Positions 15,805-23,335 of a DNA stretch of 43,218 bases are shown here, in pieces. Where the stretch lies: NCBI GenBank assembly GCA_023229765.1, contig JALNYO010000033.1, forward strand, positions 1 to 43,218, in the 5' to 3' direction. A model generated the notes under the pieces. That model saw only the letters and a program-made list of their open reading frames with translations. It did no database searches and was not told the DNA's origin. The DNA comes from Syntrophales bacterium. GTDB lineage: Bacteria > Desulfobacterota > Syntrophia > Syntrophales > UBA5619. A program made the position numbers and the translations under genes. Position 1 is the first letter of the stretch; every line of letters starts with the position of its first letter.

Positions 15805-18075
15805 TCATAAATGCGGTTTTTTCAAGCCTTTAACACGGTCACGCAACTTCTCGTATATTCTGACCAGCTTCTCCGGCAGCAGGGCTTTGAGCTTCTCTCG
15901 TTTGGTTTTGCGCCGTCCTGATTTTCCATAATCGCCATAATAGTAGTAGTACTTGTCCTCGGATGTGAAATCAGGGCTGATTTCGGCCTTCACGCCGTTG
16001 AGGACAATGCCCAGCATCTGCGCCTTGACATGATCGAGCTGGGATTTTGCCCTTCTCAGGGCGCCCCGGGCCACGCGGCCAACCTGATAGACGATAATTA
16101 CGGCATCGGCCTTGGCACTCCAGACCGTCGCATCCGTCGCCGCAAGTACAGGAGGGGCATCAATAAGAACGAAATCGTAAGCGGCTTTCATCTGTATGAG
16201 AAGATCGGTAACTATTTTGGAGCTGATCAGTTCCGCCGGGTTAGGCGCGCCGGAACCGCTGGTCATCAGGAAGAGGTTGTCCAGCCCGGGGGTCAAGGTT
16301 ACCTCGTCAATGGTCATCTTGCCAATCATCAGATCCGAGATGGAGCGAACAGCTTCCTTCCAGTCGTAATTGCCAAGAATGACATCGGTAAAACCAGGTA
16401 TCTGCGCAATTCCGAAGGCCCTGGCAACCGTTGGCCTGCGGAAATCGCCGTCGACCAGCAGTACTTTATGGCCGGACTGGGCAAGGGTGATGGCCATATT
16501 GGAAATCACCGTTGATTTCCCCTCTCCTTGATATGTACTTGTAATTACTATTACTTTTGCTTCCTTTTCGATTGTCATAAAACTGAAATTGGTTCGCAGC
16601 GCCCGGTAATTTTCCGCAAGCGTCGAGGAGGGCAGAAAATGCGAAATCAATTGAAAATGCCTTTTTATGGACGCTTCACTGGCATCAGCGGGCATTCCCA
16701 CCTTGATGCTGTCCCGCACATCCTCCAGATTCAAAAAAGGGATCATGCCGACCACCTTGGTCCCCAAAAATTCCTCGATTTCTTCAATCGCCCCGATGGA
16801 GGTATCGAAGGTTTCGATCAGAAACGCGAAGACAATCCCGAGCACCAGGCCGATGATCATTCCCAGCATGATGTTGGTTCCGACTTTGGTGGGATTAATG
16901 GGGGCAATGGGTTCAAGCGCCGGTTTGACTATCTGCACCTCATCCACCCTCTCCGCCTCGGAGATCAGGGCTTCCTGGTAGCGCTTTTCGATCAGCGTAT
17001 AAACCTCCAGGGCGATGCTGCGCTCCCTCTCCAGACGAACGAGTTCCAACCCGATTTCCGGGACCTGCTGAAGAAGCCCCTGTTTTTGCGATATCTGAAT
17101 CTTCAGGTCTTTCATATCATTATCGAGAGCCTTAGTCTGAGCCACAAGCTGTGACTGCATCGACTTGACGACTTCCCGGATTTGATTCTGCAGCTCTACA
17201 ACCCGCGGGAATTTATCCGTGTAGCTCAAAAGGAGCATGTCTCTTTGCAGCAGCAACTGAACCAGATGCTCCGTCAAATCCCGATATCCCTGGGACATTC
17301 CGTCAAAATAATATATGGTTTCGGAGGTGATCGGCTTTGTCAGCGACTCCTGAAGCAGGCGCTCAATGGCTACTGCCCTCTGGGATATCGATTTTTGCCG
17401 GTCAAAAAGCTGGACAAGGCCGTCGATCTGGGCATTCAGGTTGCCGCCGTTTACATCCCCCAAAATGCGTTGATTCTTCTCCCGGAAATGCCGCACGGCC
17501 TCCTCGGTCTTATTGAGTTTCTCCAGCAGAGTAACCCTCTGGGATTCAATGAATTTTTTCGCTTCCACCGCCTTACGGTTGACGTCAACGGAATGCTGCT
17601 CCCGGTAACCCTGGGCTACGGCATTGGCAAGCCGCTGGGCGAAGAGCGGGTCGTTTGAGGTGGCGATGATATTGATCATATTGGCCGTAGCATCCAGCTC
17701 GGTATCAATTTTCCCCTTGAGATCGAGAATAATATTTATGTACTTGGTGTTATTCCGCACCTCTTCGGGGGTAACCGCCGGGGGGATGAACCCCAACTGT
17801 TTGGCAACCACCTCCATGATGTAATAGCTCTTGATCATCGCGGCTTGTGTGTCCAAAGAACCTGTGGATGTGCCATAGCCATAGCCCTGCGTATAAACGG
17901 TCTGCGCCGGTTCAAACTTTATTGTGGCGTTTGTTCTATAGATCGGGGTCGGTTTGGTCAGCGTCGCGGAGATGAAACTGAACGTGGTCATCGCCAGAAA
18001 CGTAAAGATGATGATTAGTTTCCTTTTTTTGATGATACGCCAGTAATCTCTGATACTCAGGTCGTATTTGGTCAT
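15805..18075 (-). CDS. Wzc-like chain-length regulator with C-terminal BY-kinase
   Basis: A 756-residue fusion. The Wzz-type N-terminus has a first membrane helix (about 19-40), a long periplasmic coiled-coil part with DKFPRVVELQNQI (about 287-299), and a second helix (about 400-421) preceded by the Pro-rich PALEPIAPINPTK. The cytoplasmic BY-kinase has Walker A QGEGKST (516-522), Walker A' VLLVDGDFRRPT (538-549) and Walker B FVLIDAPP (635-642). A tyrosine cluster YYYYYGDYG (709-717) is the likely autophosphorylation site. It should control polymer length and gate export with the Wza-like lipoprotein encoded just upstream. Length and architecture are normal for the family. Confidence 0.93.
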   Translation of the reverse strand: MTKYDLSIRDYWRIIKKRKLIIIFTFLAMTTFSFISATLTKPTPIYRTNATIKFEPAQTVYTQGYGYGTSTGSLDTQAAMIKSYYIMEVVAKQLGFIPPAVTPEEVRNNTKYINIILDLKGKIDTELDATANMINIIATSNDPLFAQRLANAVAQGYREQHSVDVNRKAVEAKKFIESQRVTLLEKLNKTEEAVRHFREKNQRILGDVNGGNLNAQIDGLVQLFDRQKSISQRAVAIERLLQESLTKPITSETIYYFDGMSQGYRDLTEHLVQLLLQRDMLLLSYTDKFPRVVELQNQIREVVKSMQSQLVAQTKALDNDMKDLKIQISQKQGLLQQVPEIGLELVRLERERSIALEVYTLIEKRYQEALISEAERVDEVQIVKPALEPIAPINPTKVGTNIMLGMIIGLVLGIVFAFLIETFDTSIGAIEEIEEFLGTKVVGMIPFLNLEDVRDSIKVGMPADASEASIKRHFQLISHFLPSSTLAENYRALRTNFSFMTIEKEAKVIVITSTYQGEGKSTVISNMAITLAQSGHKVLLVDGDFRRPTVARAFGIAQIPGFTDVILGNYDWKEAVRSISDLMIGKMTIDEVTLTPGLDNLFLMTSGSGAPNPAELISSKIVTDLLIQMKAAYDFVLIDAPPVLAATDATVWSAKADAVIIVYQVGRVARGALRRAKSQLDHVKAQMLGIVLNGVKAEISPDFTSEDKYYYYYGDYGKSGRRKTKREKLKALLPEKLVRIYEKLRDRVKGLKKPHL

Positions 18076-18126
18076 CGGGGTTCTCTCTTAGTATTTTCTG
18101 AATTCAGATCATTAAATCGCCGCCAC

Positions 18127-19377
18127 TCAGAATTTTAGCCAGTTGGGATCCTTCATCCAGGCATCCCTGAACATCAACGGTGGCGCGCCAGTAGTCAGGA
18201 ACCCCAGGAGCGGGTTGATATTCGCGATAAACTCGTTGATATCGCCGATCACCATTCGCGGCACATAGACCAGGTCGCCATCCTGGAGAGCAATGTTCTG
18301 CGCAAGGTCCCCCCGCTTGAGGATATCATCCAGATTTGCCGAAAGCACAATCGGTTTGCCATGGTTCTCGACATAGCCTCTGATAATTTTTATATCTTTT
18401 TTGACAGCGAGAGAGGTTGTGCCGCCGGTAAGCGACATCGCGGTCAACAAATCGCTTGCGTCCGAAAGGCTGAAGACGCCCGGACCGTTCACCTGGCCGA
18501 AGACAAATACCCTTCTGGCGAAAGTCGGTTCCTCGGTAACGGTTACCATATCGCCGTCATCAACAATGACGTTGTTACTCATATCGCCGCCAAAGAGGGC
18601 CTTGTAAAGGTTGAGCGTGTACTTTTTGCCCTTTCTGACCAGCTCCACCTTGCGCAGATCCCCGTTTCCGCCATAATTGTAGTCCGAACGCATAGAACTG
18701 CGCTGCGGGATGCCCGTGACGGGCCCTCCGGCCAGGTTGATCATATCGAGAATGGTCATTTTTCCTTTGATGGGATACTTGCCCGGCCCCGACATGCCCG
18801 TTCCCTGGATATTGTTGATTCGCCCAAAAATGAGCACTGCTTTGCTGTTATATTCCTTGACAAGAACATCCAACCGGGGATTTTTTATGTAATTTTTTAC
18901 CCCGCTAATAAGAATCTGGCGCAGTTCTCGGACGGTATGGCCGGCGGCAGGAATATCATCGCCGTAACTATAGGTGATATTGCCGTCAGACCGGACAGTC
19001 ACATTGAAGACCGTCTGCATGAAACCCTCCGCAGTTCCCAGCATCTGCTGACCAGCGGCATTTGAATAGGAAGAATAAGGCATCCAGTAGGTCAGAGTCA
19101 AAACATCCCCCGGCCCGATTATGTACTCCGAAATGCCGTTTTCCTCCTTGAAGACACTGTTTTGGGAGGTTTTAGTCAATTGCAGGATTGCCTCGGTCTC
19201 CTCCCTCGCCTGCTTTTCAGCAGCGGCTACCTCCACCGCCGGCGGTCGGTAATCTTTTACGGGAACACCCTTTATCACCCCGACCGACCCGCATGCGGAA
19301 AGAAGGCCCGCGAGCAGGCACATAAGCGCGCTGAAAAGCAGATTTCCCCTGGCCCTGGTCAATTTGATCTCTTTCAT
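18127..19377 (-). CDS. Polysaccharide export outer-membrane lipoprotein (Wza-like, SLBB)
   Basis: A 416-residue exported protein. A signal peptide ends in lipobox LLSAC with Cys29. The Poly_export domain begins around EYIIGPGDVLTLTYW (about 85-99), with an SLBB region at GRINNIQGTGMSGPGKYPIKGKMTILDMINLAGG and a second around VFVFGQVNGPGVFSLSDASDLLTAMSLTGG. The protein should form the outer-membrane export channel together with the Wzc-like kinase. An 84-residue stretch between signal and domain is helical and charged. The gene is 9 nt from the upstream nucleotidyltransferase-family gene and 51 nt from the kinase gene. Confidence 0.92.
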   Translation of the reverse strand: MKEIKLTRARGNLLFSALMCLLAGLLSACGSVGVIKGVPVKDYRPPAVEVAAAEKQAREETEAILQLTKTSQNSVFKEENGISEYIIGPGDVLTLTYWMPYSSYSNAAGQQMLGTAEGFMQTVFNVTVRSDGNITYSYGDDIPAAGHTVRELRQILISGVKNYIKNPRLDVLVKEYNSKAVLIFGRINNIQGTGMSGPGKYPIKGKMTILDMINLAGGPVTGIPQRSSMRSDYNYGGNGDLRKVELVRKGKKYTLNLYKALFGGDMSNNVIVDDGDMVTVTEEPTFARRVFVFGQVNGPGVFSLSDASDLLTAMSLTGGTTSLAVKKDIKIIRGYVENHGKPIVLSANLDDILKRGDLAQNIALQDGDLVYVPRMVIGDINEFIANINPLLGFLTTGAPPLMFRDAWMKDPNWLKF

Positions 19378-19386
19378 TGTCTGCCC

Positions 19387-20580
19387 TTATCCCCGTAAAA
19401 CAAAAATAATGTGCGCAACAACCTCCCGTAATCTTCGAAAGTACCATAACATTCTGAATTTTTGATTTTTCGCATAACTTCTCTGCAGGAGGATATGGCG
19501 CGGCGGAAAAAAAATCCGGAATAAGAAACGGCTTTTCTCCCGCAGACCTCTACTCATCGCCAAATATACTAAAATGCTGCCGCCGCGAAAGCGCCGATTG
19601 TGTAAAAGAAGGGAAAGAAAGCTTTGCTCTCCAATGGTTAAACCAGACGGACAGAGCTTTTTCATTATCACCCCAGAAGATAAAAACGATGTGTAGCGTT
19701 CAACAATGGTCAGGCCCAAAAAAACAAATTTTTCTAACCCGAACCTCTTGGCCTCCTGAACGACAAAATCCCAATCTATCCGATCTTTGTGCGCGTTTAT
19801 GGCATAAAAAATATCATAAATCAAGATAAGTCTGTCAAACGAATGGTTTATCCGCAAAGCGTGTTCGCACAGATAGACGACCTGGTGTTCCGGACAGAGG
19901 ATGAGGACATCCGCGTCTGCTAACCGGGCGGGAATCGCCATTTCCCAGAGGCGCTCCGGATCGATATTTTCAGAGAACATGTACGCCGGAACCGAGGTGT
20001 TGACCGGGTGCCAGTGAATATGGATGTTGGGAAAGGATCCGTCGTCTTTCCGGTAATCAAGGCTGGCCAGATACCCCGGCGGGTTTTGGAGGGCCTCTTC
20101 CACAAAACTGTCGGCTGCCGCGTAACCAAGCTCCGCAAGCCAACTATCAACCCTGTAAACATCATTTTTGTGGACAAGGATGTCCGCATCTGACATCCCG
20201 CGAGTCGCAAAACTCGGATAACAAAGTTCGGCCAGGGCAATGCCTTTGAGGACTATAAAGGGGATGGTTTGCTCGTTAAATTTTTGAAATATCGGTTGAA
20301 GCGCGACCGTCGCAATCATGTTTCTCTTCAGATTGCCGTAATAAAGCTCCGCCAGTGAATGATAAGCCTCCTTCGGGATAAGATCGGCAAGATTGTGCCT
20401 TTCAATGTAATAAAAAAAGAGAAAGGCCACCCCTTCTTCCGCCAATAGATGAACAAAATCGCCCCAATTTCCCCTCTTGTCGATATCGGCGATAAGCGCC
20501 CTGACACTCTTTGGCGCCCCGGAATCGGTCAGGGCGGCCAAAATTTTAACAACAAGATTTTTTTGAATTCTGGGTTTCAT
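19387..20580 (-). CDS. Nucleotidyltransferase-family protein (PF14907-like)
   Basis: A 397-residue soluble protein of the uncharacterised nucleotidyltransferase family often found in exopolysaccharide and exosortase loci. The core is IPFIVLKGIALAELCYPSFATRGMSDADILVHKNDV (about 112-147). It contains the KG and the DAD metal-binding acids of the pol-beta-like fold, and the long helical C-terminus is normal for the group. The real substrate is not known for this family. It is the first gene of the polysaccharide operon; its ATG lies only about 10 nt from a palindromic A-type repeat, which therefore forms the end of the 5' leader. AGGT is the only Shine-Dalgarno-like motif. Confidence 0.8.
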   Translation of the reverse strand: MKPRIQKNLVVKILAALTDSGAPKSVRALIADIDKRGNWGDFVHLLAEEGVAFLFFYYIERHNLADLIPKEAYHSLAELYYGNLKRNMIATVALQPIFQKFNEQTIPFIVLKGIALAELCYPSFATRGMSDADILVHKNDVYRVDSWLAELGYAAADSFVEEALQNPPGYLASLDYRKDDGSFPNIHIHWHPVNTSVPAYMFSENIDPERLWEMAIPARLADADVLILCPEHQVVYLCEHALRINHSFDRLILIYDIFYAINAHKDRIDWDFVVQEAKRFGLEKFVFLGLTIVERYTSFLSSGVIMKKLCPSGLTIGEQSFLSLLLHNRRFRGGSILVYLAMSRGLREKSRFLFRIFFPPRHILLQRSYAKNQKFRMLWYFRRLREVVAHIIFVLRG

Positions 20581-20589
20581 ATTACCTAT

Positions 20590-20805
20590 GAGCCAATTGC
20601 AAAACCATTTGTCATTCCCGAAAGCGAAGCTTAATGTTCATAATGTCTCTATCGGGAAAGCGAAGCTTAATGTTCATAATATGGTTTTTCAAGCAGTTAG
20701 AACCAGATTATGAACATTAAACTTCGTTTTATGAACATTAAGCTCCGCTTTCCCGCTAAGAATCGTTGCGGGAATGACAAGAATGGGGAGTTTTGCAATT
20801 ACCTC
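20590..20805. repeat. Palindromic MITE-like element, family A, copy A1
   Basis: This is an inverted copy of 40861-41054. Both have terminal inverted repeats of the form GAGGYAATTGCAAAAC, followed inward by GTCATTCCCG on each side. Inside lie two forward units (20621-20643, 20657-20679) and two reverse units (20708-20730, 20729-20751) of a 23-bp module containing AAGCTTAATGTTCATAA. Compared with A2, copy A1 carries one extra forward and one extra reverse unit. It ends about 10 nt before the start codon of the first polysaccharide gene. No transposase is inside, so any movement must be driven in trans. Confidence 0.85.
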
Positions 20806-20858
20806 CTCTGGATAACTATCATTTCCGGATGATGCTGAAAATAACCATCTCTCCTTTT

Positions 20859-20885
20859 GGGTAGCCCGTAAAAAACGGACAACCC
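20859..20885 (-). promoter_or_regulatory. Hairpin in the presumed 5' leader of the polysaccharide operon
   Basis: On the minus strand GGGT pairs with ACCC and TCCGT with ACGGG around a T-rich loop, giving a small two-part stem. It lies between the candidate promoter (20927-20955) and repeat A1, about 280 nt before the first start codon. AAAAGGAG and a nine-codon frame (20819-20848) follow it, but their spacing is too short to be convincing. I recognise no known riboswitch; its role is open. Confidence 0.3.
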
Positions 20886-20926
20886 TTTGAAGAGCGCGGG
20901 ACCTTGATGAAAAGATGGGACAACAT

Positions 20927-20955
20927 AACATATAACCCGCATCCGGCAAAGGCAA
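20927..20955 (-). promoter_or_regulatory. Candidate sigma-70-type promoter of the polysaccharide operon
   Basis: TTGCCT (20950-20955) and TATGTT (20927-20932) are separated by 17 nt on the minus strand. This is the best spaced -35/-10 pair between repeat B1 and the first gene, and it implies a leader of about 340 nt that includes repeat A1. Support is by eye only. Confidence 0.4.
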
Positions 20956-20965
20956 AACGGGGACG

Positions 20966-21150
20966 GGGGTGTGCGACAAATTTATGGGTAGAGCAGTTTT
21001 TCACCCCTCTTTAGCAAAGAGGGGTTGGGGGAGATTTGATGGAGAATAAATATCCCTTTGCTTTTATTATGAATCCCCCCTGCCCCCCTTTTCCAAAGGG
21101 GGGATAAGTCTCTGCAAGTATATGATACCCACATTTTTGTCGCAGACCCC
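20966..21150. repeat. MITE-like element, family B, copy B1
   Basis: A 185-bp element that is the reverse complement of 26909-27093; over the inner 173 bp I count three mismatches. Terminal inverted repeats read GGGGT, two variable bases, then CGACAAA followed by a partly conserved TGGGTA. Inside are two hairpins built on CCCCTCTTTGCTAAAGAGGGG-type and CCCCCCTTTTCCAAAGGGGGG-type arms. There is no coding capacity. Together with B2 it flanks the three ABC genes in inverted orientation. The hairpins resemble dispersed repeats familiar from several deltaproteobacterial genomes. Confidence 0.88.
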
Positions 21151-21237
21151 GGGGACAGCGTCATGATTGTCTCCGATAACGTTTGCCTTCTCAACACGTC
21201 TGGACAAAACAGGCCATTCTGGTGTATCTGAAGCGCC

Positions 21238-23070
21238 ATGAAACAGCTTGTTAAACTATTTCCTTTCCTGAGGCCATACGCCAAAACCTCCCTGCTGGCG
21301 CTGGCGCTGCTGACGGCGCTGGTTTTTTTTGACCTGGCGATACCGCGTCTGGTGCAGCGGATTATCGATCAGGGAATCGGAGGAAAAAATCCCGGGATTG
21401 TCCTGAAAACTGCGCTTATCATGCTTGGGATTTCGCTTTTGAGTGCAATTTTCACGATCGGCAACAACTACTTCTCTGTATTGACGGGGGAGGGGGTGGC
21501 CTTCCGGCTGCGCGAGGCGCTATTCGCGAAGATTCAAACCTTTTCGTTCGCCAACCTCGACGAGCAGAAAACCGGCCAGTTGCTGGTGCGCATGACGAGC
21601 GACGCCGGCGCTCTCCAGCGCGTCGTGCTGATCACGCTCAGAATCGGCACACGCGCGCCCTTGCTGATGATCGGCAGCCTGTCGCTGATGATCAGCACCA
21701 ACCCCGCGCTCGCCCTGACTATGCTGCCGCTGCTAATTATTACGTCCACAATCATCATCCTTTTTACCGTAAAAATGGAACCGCTCTTCAGCATTGTCCT
21801 GCGGCAACTAGATCGCCTCAACACCATCCTGCAGGAAAATATTGCGGGCATCCGGCTGGTTAAATCATTTGTCCGCGCCCCCCATGAGGAAAGGCGTTTT
21901 GAGGAGGCCAATGAAGCTTATACAGACCGATCAGTACGGTCCTTGCGGATCATCTCTACCATGTCTCCAATCCTGAAGCTGTGCATCAATGCCGGAATCG
22001 TGGTTGTCGTATGGGCGGGCGGCATCAGGTCGGTCGGGGGCGAGATGTCCGTGGGCGAGATCGTCGCCTTTACCAACTACCTGCTGACAACGATGATGCC
22101 GCTGATAATGCTGACCGTTCTTTCCAACGTCTGGGCGGGGGGCATCGCCTCGGCAAAGCGGATTGGCGAGGTGCTCAATACCGTCCCCGCCGTCGGCGAC
22201 CAGCCGGACGCGCTCACGCTGGCCGGACCGGTTGCGGGAAAACTGGTTTTGGAGGATGTTTCGTTTTGCTATAACAGCGGAAAAGCGGAACCTGATCGTC
22301 ACAAAGCTGGGATTGAAGATTACTCCGCGGAGCTGGATGTTCACAAAACGAATGCCGGCTTTAATAAAAACGAACCGGCTCTATCTGGCATAAGCCTGAT
22401 TATCGAAGCCGGGCAAAAAGTGGCGATCCTCGGCGCAACCGGCGCCGGCAAAACAACGCTGGTGAATCTGCTGCCGCGCCTCTACGATGTCTCCTCGGGA
22501 AGAATCCTGCTCGACGGGACGGATGTCCGTAAAATCCGTCAGGATTCACTGCTGGCGCAATTCGGGCTTGTCCCGCAGGAAACTATCCTTTTTTCCGGCG
22601 CCATTCGGGATAATATCCGCTACGGCAATCCCCAGGCAAGCGACGAGGCAGTGGAAAAAGCTGCCCGGATCGCCCAGGCGCACGAATTTATTCTCAATCT
22701 TCCCGCAGGTTACGACACGCATGTGGAAGAGCGGGGCGTCAACCTCTCCGGGGGGCAGAAACAGCGGCTCGCGATCGCACGGGCGCTGTTGACCCGCCCG
22801 GCGATCCTGATTCTTGACGACAGCACCAGCTCTGTTGACGTAGAAACAGAGACCAAAATTCATGCGGCGCTGGAGAGCAGCGACTACCGCCCCACGACAA
22901 TTATCGTCGCGCAGCGGATCAGCACCGTATTGAAGGCGGACAAAATCGTGCTTCTGGAACAGGGACGTATCGCCGCCGAGGGCACGCACACCGAGCTGAT
23001 GCAAGGCAGCGCCATTTACCGGGAGATTTATCAATCCCAGCTTGGCAACGGTCTTGAAAGCGAAGCTTAA
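21238..23070 (+). CDS. ABC exporter half-transporter, degenerate-site subunit
   Basis: A 610-residue half-transporter with six membrane helices (about 15-300) and an ABC domain. Motifs are Walker A GATGAGKTT (399-407), signature LSGGQ (503-507) and Walker B ILILDD (523-528). The catalytic Glu is replaced by Asp528, as in the degenerate subunit of heterodimeric exporters such as TM287. The next ABC gene supplies the complementary half. It should export a hydrophobic or lipid compound. Between the first NBD strand and Walker A there is an insertion of about 30 residues (349-378) related to A-family repeat DNA. The last codons and the TAA also come from an A-type unit (23057-23079). No clear Shine-Dalgarno. 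Confidence 0.9.
   Translation: MKQLVKLFPFLRPYAKTSLLALALLTALVFFDLAIPRLVQRIIDQGIGGKNPGIVLKTALIMLGISLLSAIFTIGNNYFSVLTGEGVAFRLREALFAKIQTFSFANLDEQKTGQLLVRMTSDAGALQRVVLITLRIGTRAPLLMIGSLSLMISTNPALALTMLPLLIITSTIIILFTVKMEPLFSIVLRQLDRLNTILQENIAGIRLVKSFVRAPHEERRFEEANEAYTDRSVRSLRIISTMSPILKLCINAGIVVVVWAGGIRSVGGEMSVGEIVAFTNYLLTTMMPLIMLTVLSNVWAGGIASAKRIGEVLNTVPAVGDQPDALTLAGPVAGKLVLEDVSFCYNSGKAEPDRHKAGIEDYSAELDVHKTNAGFNKNEPALSGISLIIEAGQKVAILGATGAGKTTLVNLLPRLYDVSSGRILLDGTDVRKIRQDSLLAQFGLVPQETILFSGAIRDNIRYGNPQASDEAVEKAARIAQAHEFILNLPAGYDTHVEERGVNLSGGQKQRLAIARALLTRPAILILDDSTSSVDVETETKIHAALESSDYRPTTIIVAQRISTVLKADKIVLLEQGRIAAEGTHTELMQGSAIYREIYQSQLGNGLESEA
22282..22371 (+). repeat. In-frame repeat-derived insertion inside the ABC transporter gene
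   Basis: The segment encodes about 30 extra residues around AELDVHKTNAGF, where ABC exporters normally have fewer than ten between the VSFxY strand and the ALxxISL strand. Bases 22327-22352 match the reverse complement of 20723-20748 in repeat A1 at 23 of 26 positions by my alignment. The same repeat read in that frame gives AELNVHKTKF. Flanking CTCCGCGGAG is a perfect palindrome. I infer that a palindromic A unit inserted in frame and was tolerated. Confidence 0.6.
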
Positions 23071-23079
23071 TGTTCATAA
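23057..23079 (+). repeat. Solitary A-family 23-bp unit forming the ABC gene's stop codon
   Basis: This unit is identical to the forward units of repeat A1 (20621-20643, 20657-20679). The last residues (SEA) and TAA stop of the upstream ABC gene fall inside it, so the natural 3' end of the gene has been replaced or trimmed by the repeat. An AATGTTCAT remnant also follows the REP doublet at 23259-23267, as if the doublet had landed within or beside this unit. Confidence 0.75.
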
Positions 23080-23083
23080 AACT

Positions 23084-23258
23084 GGAGGGACGCGCTCCGT
23101 CGCGTCCGCAACCGTCGGAAAAAAATCATTGCCTATACATAATTTATGCACGCATTTTATGTGAAAACAGAATTTATACCAATAATATCGCTGAGTTACA
23201 TTGTGATGTTATTGGGGCTTTCGGCAAACGCCCCAGACGCGACGGAGCGCGTCCCTCC
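23084..23258. repeat. REP doublet (REPIN/BIME-like) between the two half-transporter genes
   Basis: The ends, 23084-23106 and 23236-23258, are perfect 23-bp inverted repeats beginning GGAGGGACGCGC. Each arm is itself a hairpin (GACGCG/CGCGTC around CTCCGT) preceded by a GGAG head, the layout of REP sequences mobilised by RAYT transposases. About 130 bp of AT-rich sequence lies between them. Read as protein the arm gives GRAPSRP, so any small ORF called here is spurious. The hairpins could slow decay or attenuate readthrough between the two ABC genes. Confidence 0.8.
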
Positions 23259-23277
23259 AATGTTCATCCTTCTTTGC

Positions 23278-23291
23278 GACGGCGCGCCGTC
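23278..23291. repeat. 14-bp perfect palindrome
   Basis: GACGGCGCGCCGTC is self-complementary and lies 45 nt before the start of the second half-transporter gene, between the REP doublet and the ribosome binding site (AAGGGG at 23316-23321). It may be an operator, a hairpin or a relic of another repeat; nothing here tells which. Confidence 0.4.
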
Positions 23292-23335
23292 AGGTGAGTT
23301 TCATGTGAAAGAGGTTCGGTAAGGGGTATTTTTAG

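Noticed and set aside
20689..21284. Minus-strand frames of 96 and 100 residues ahead of the polysaccharide operon.
   Set aside because: They are translations of repeats A1 and B1 (NVHKTKFNVHN, SPLWKRG, PSLLKRG) with no ribosome binding site; B2 gives the same peptide elsewhere.
23070..23297. 75-residue frame containing GRAPSRP.
   Set aside because: It is the REP doublet translated; GRAPSRP-type peptides are a known sign of this repeat and not of a gene.
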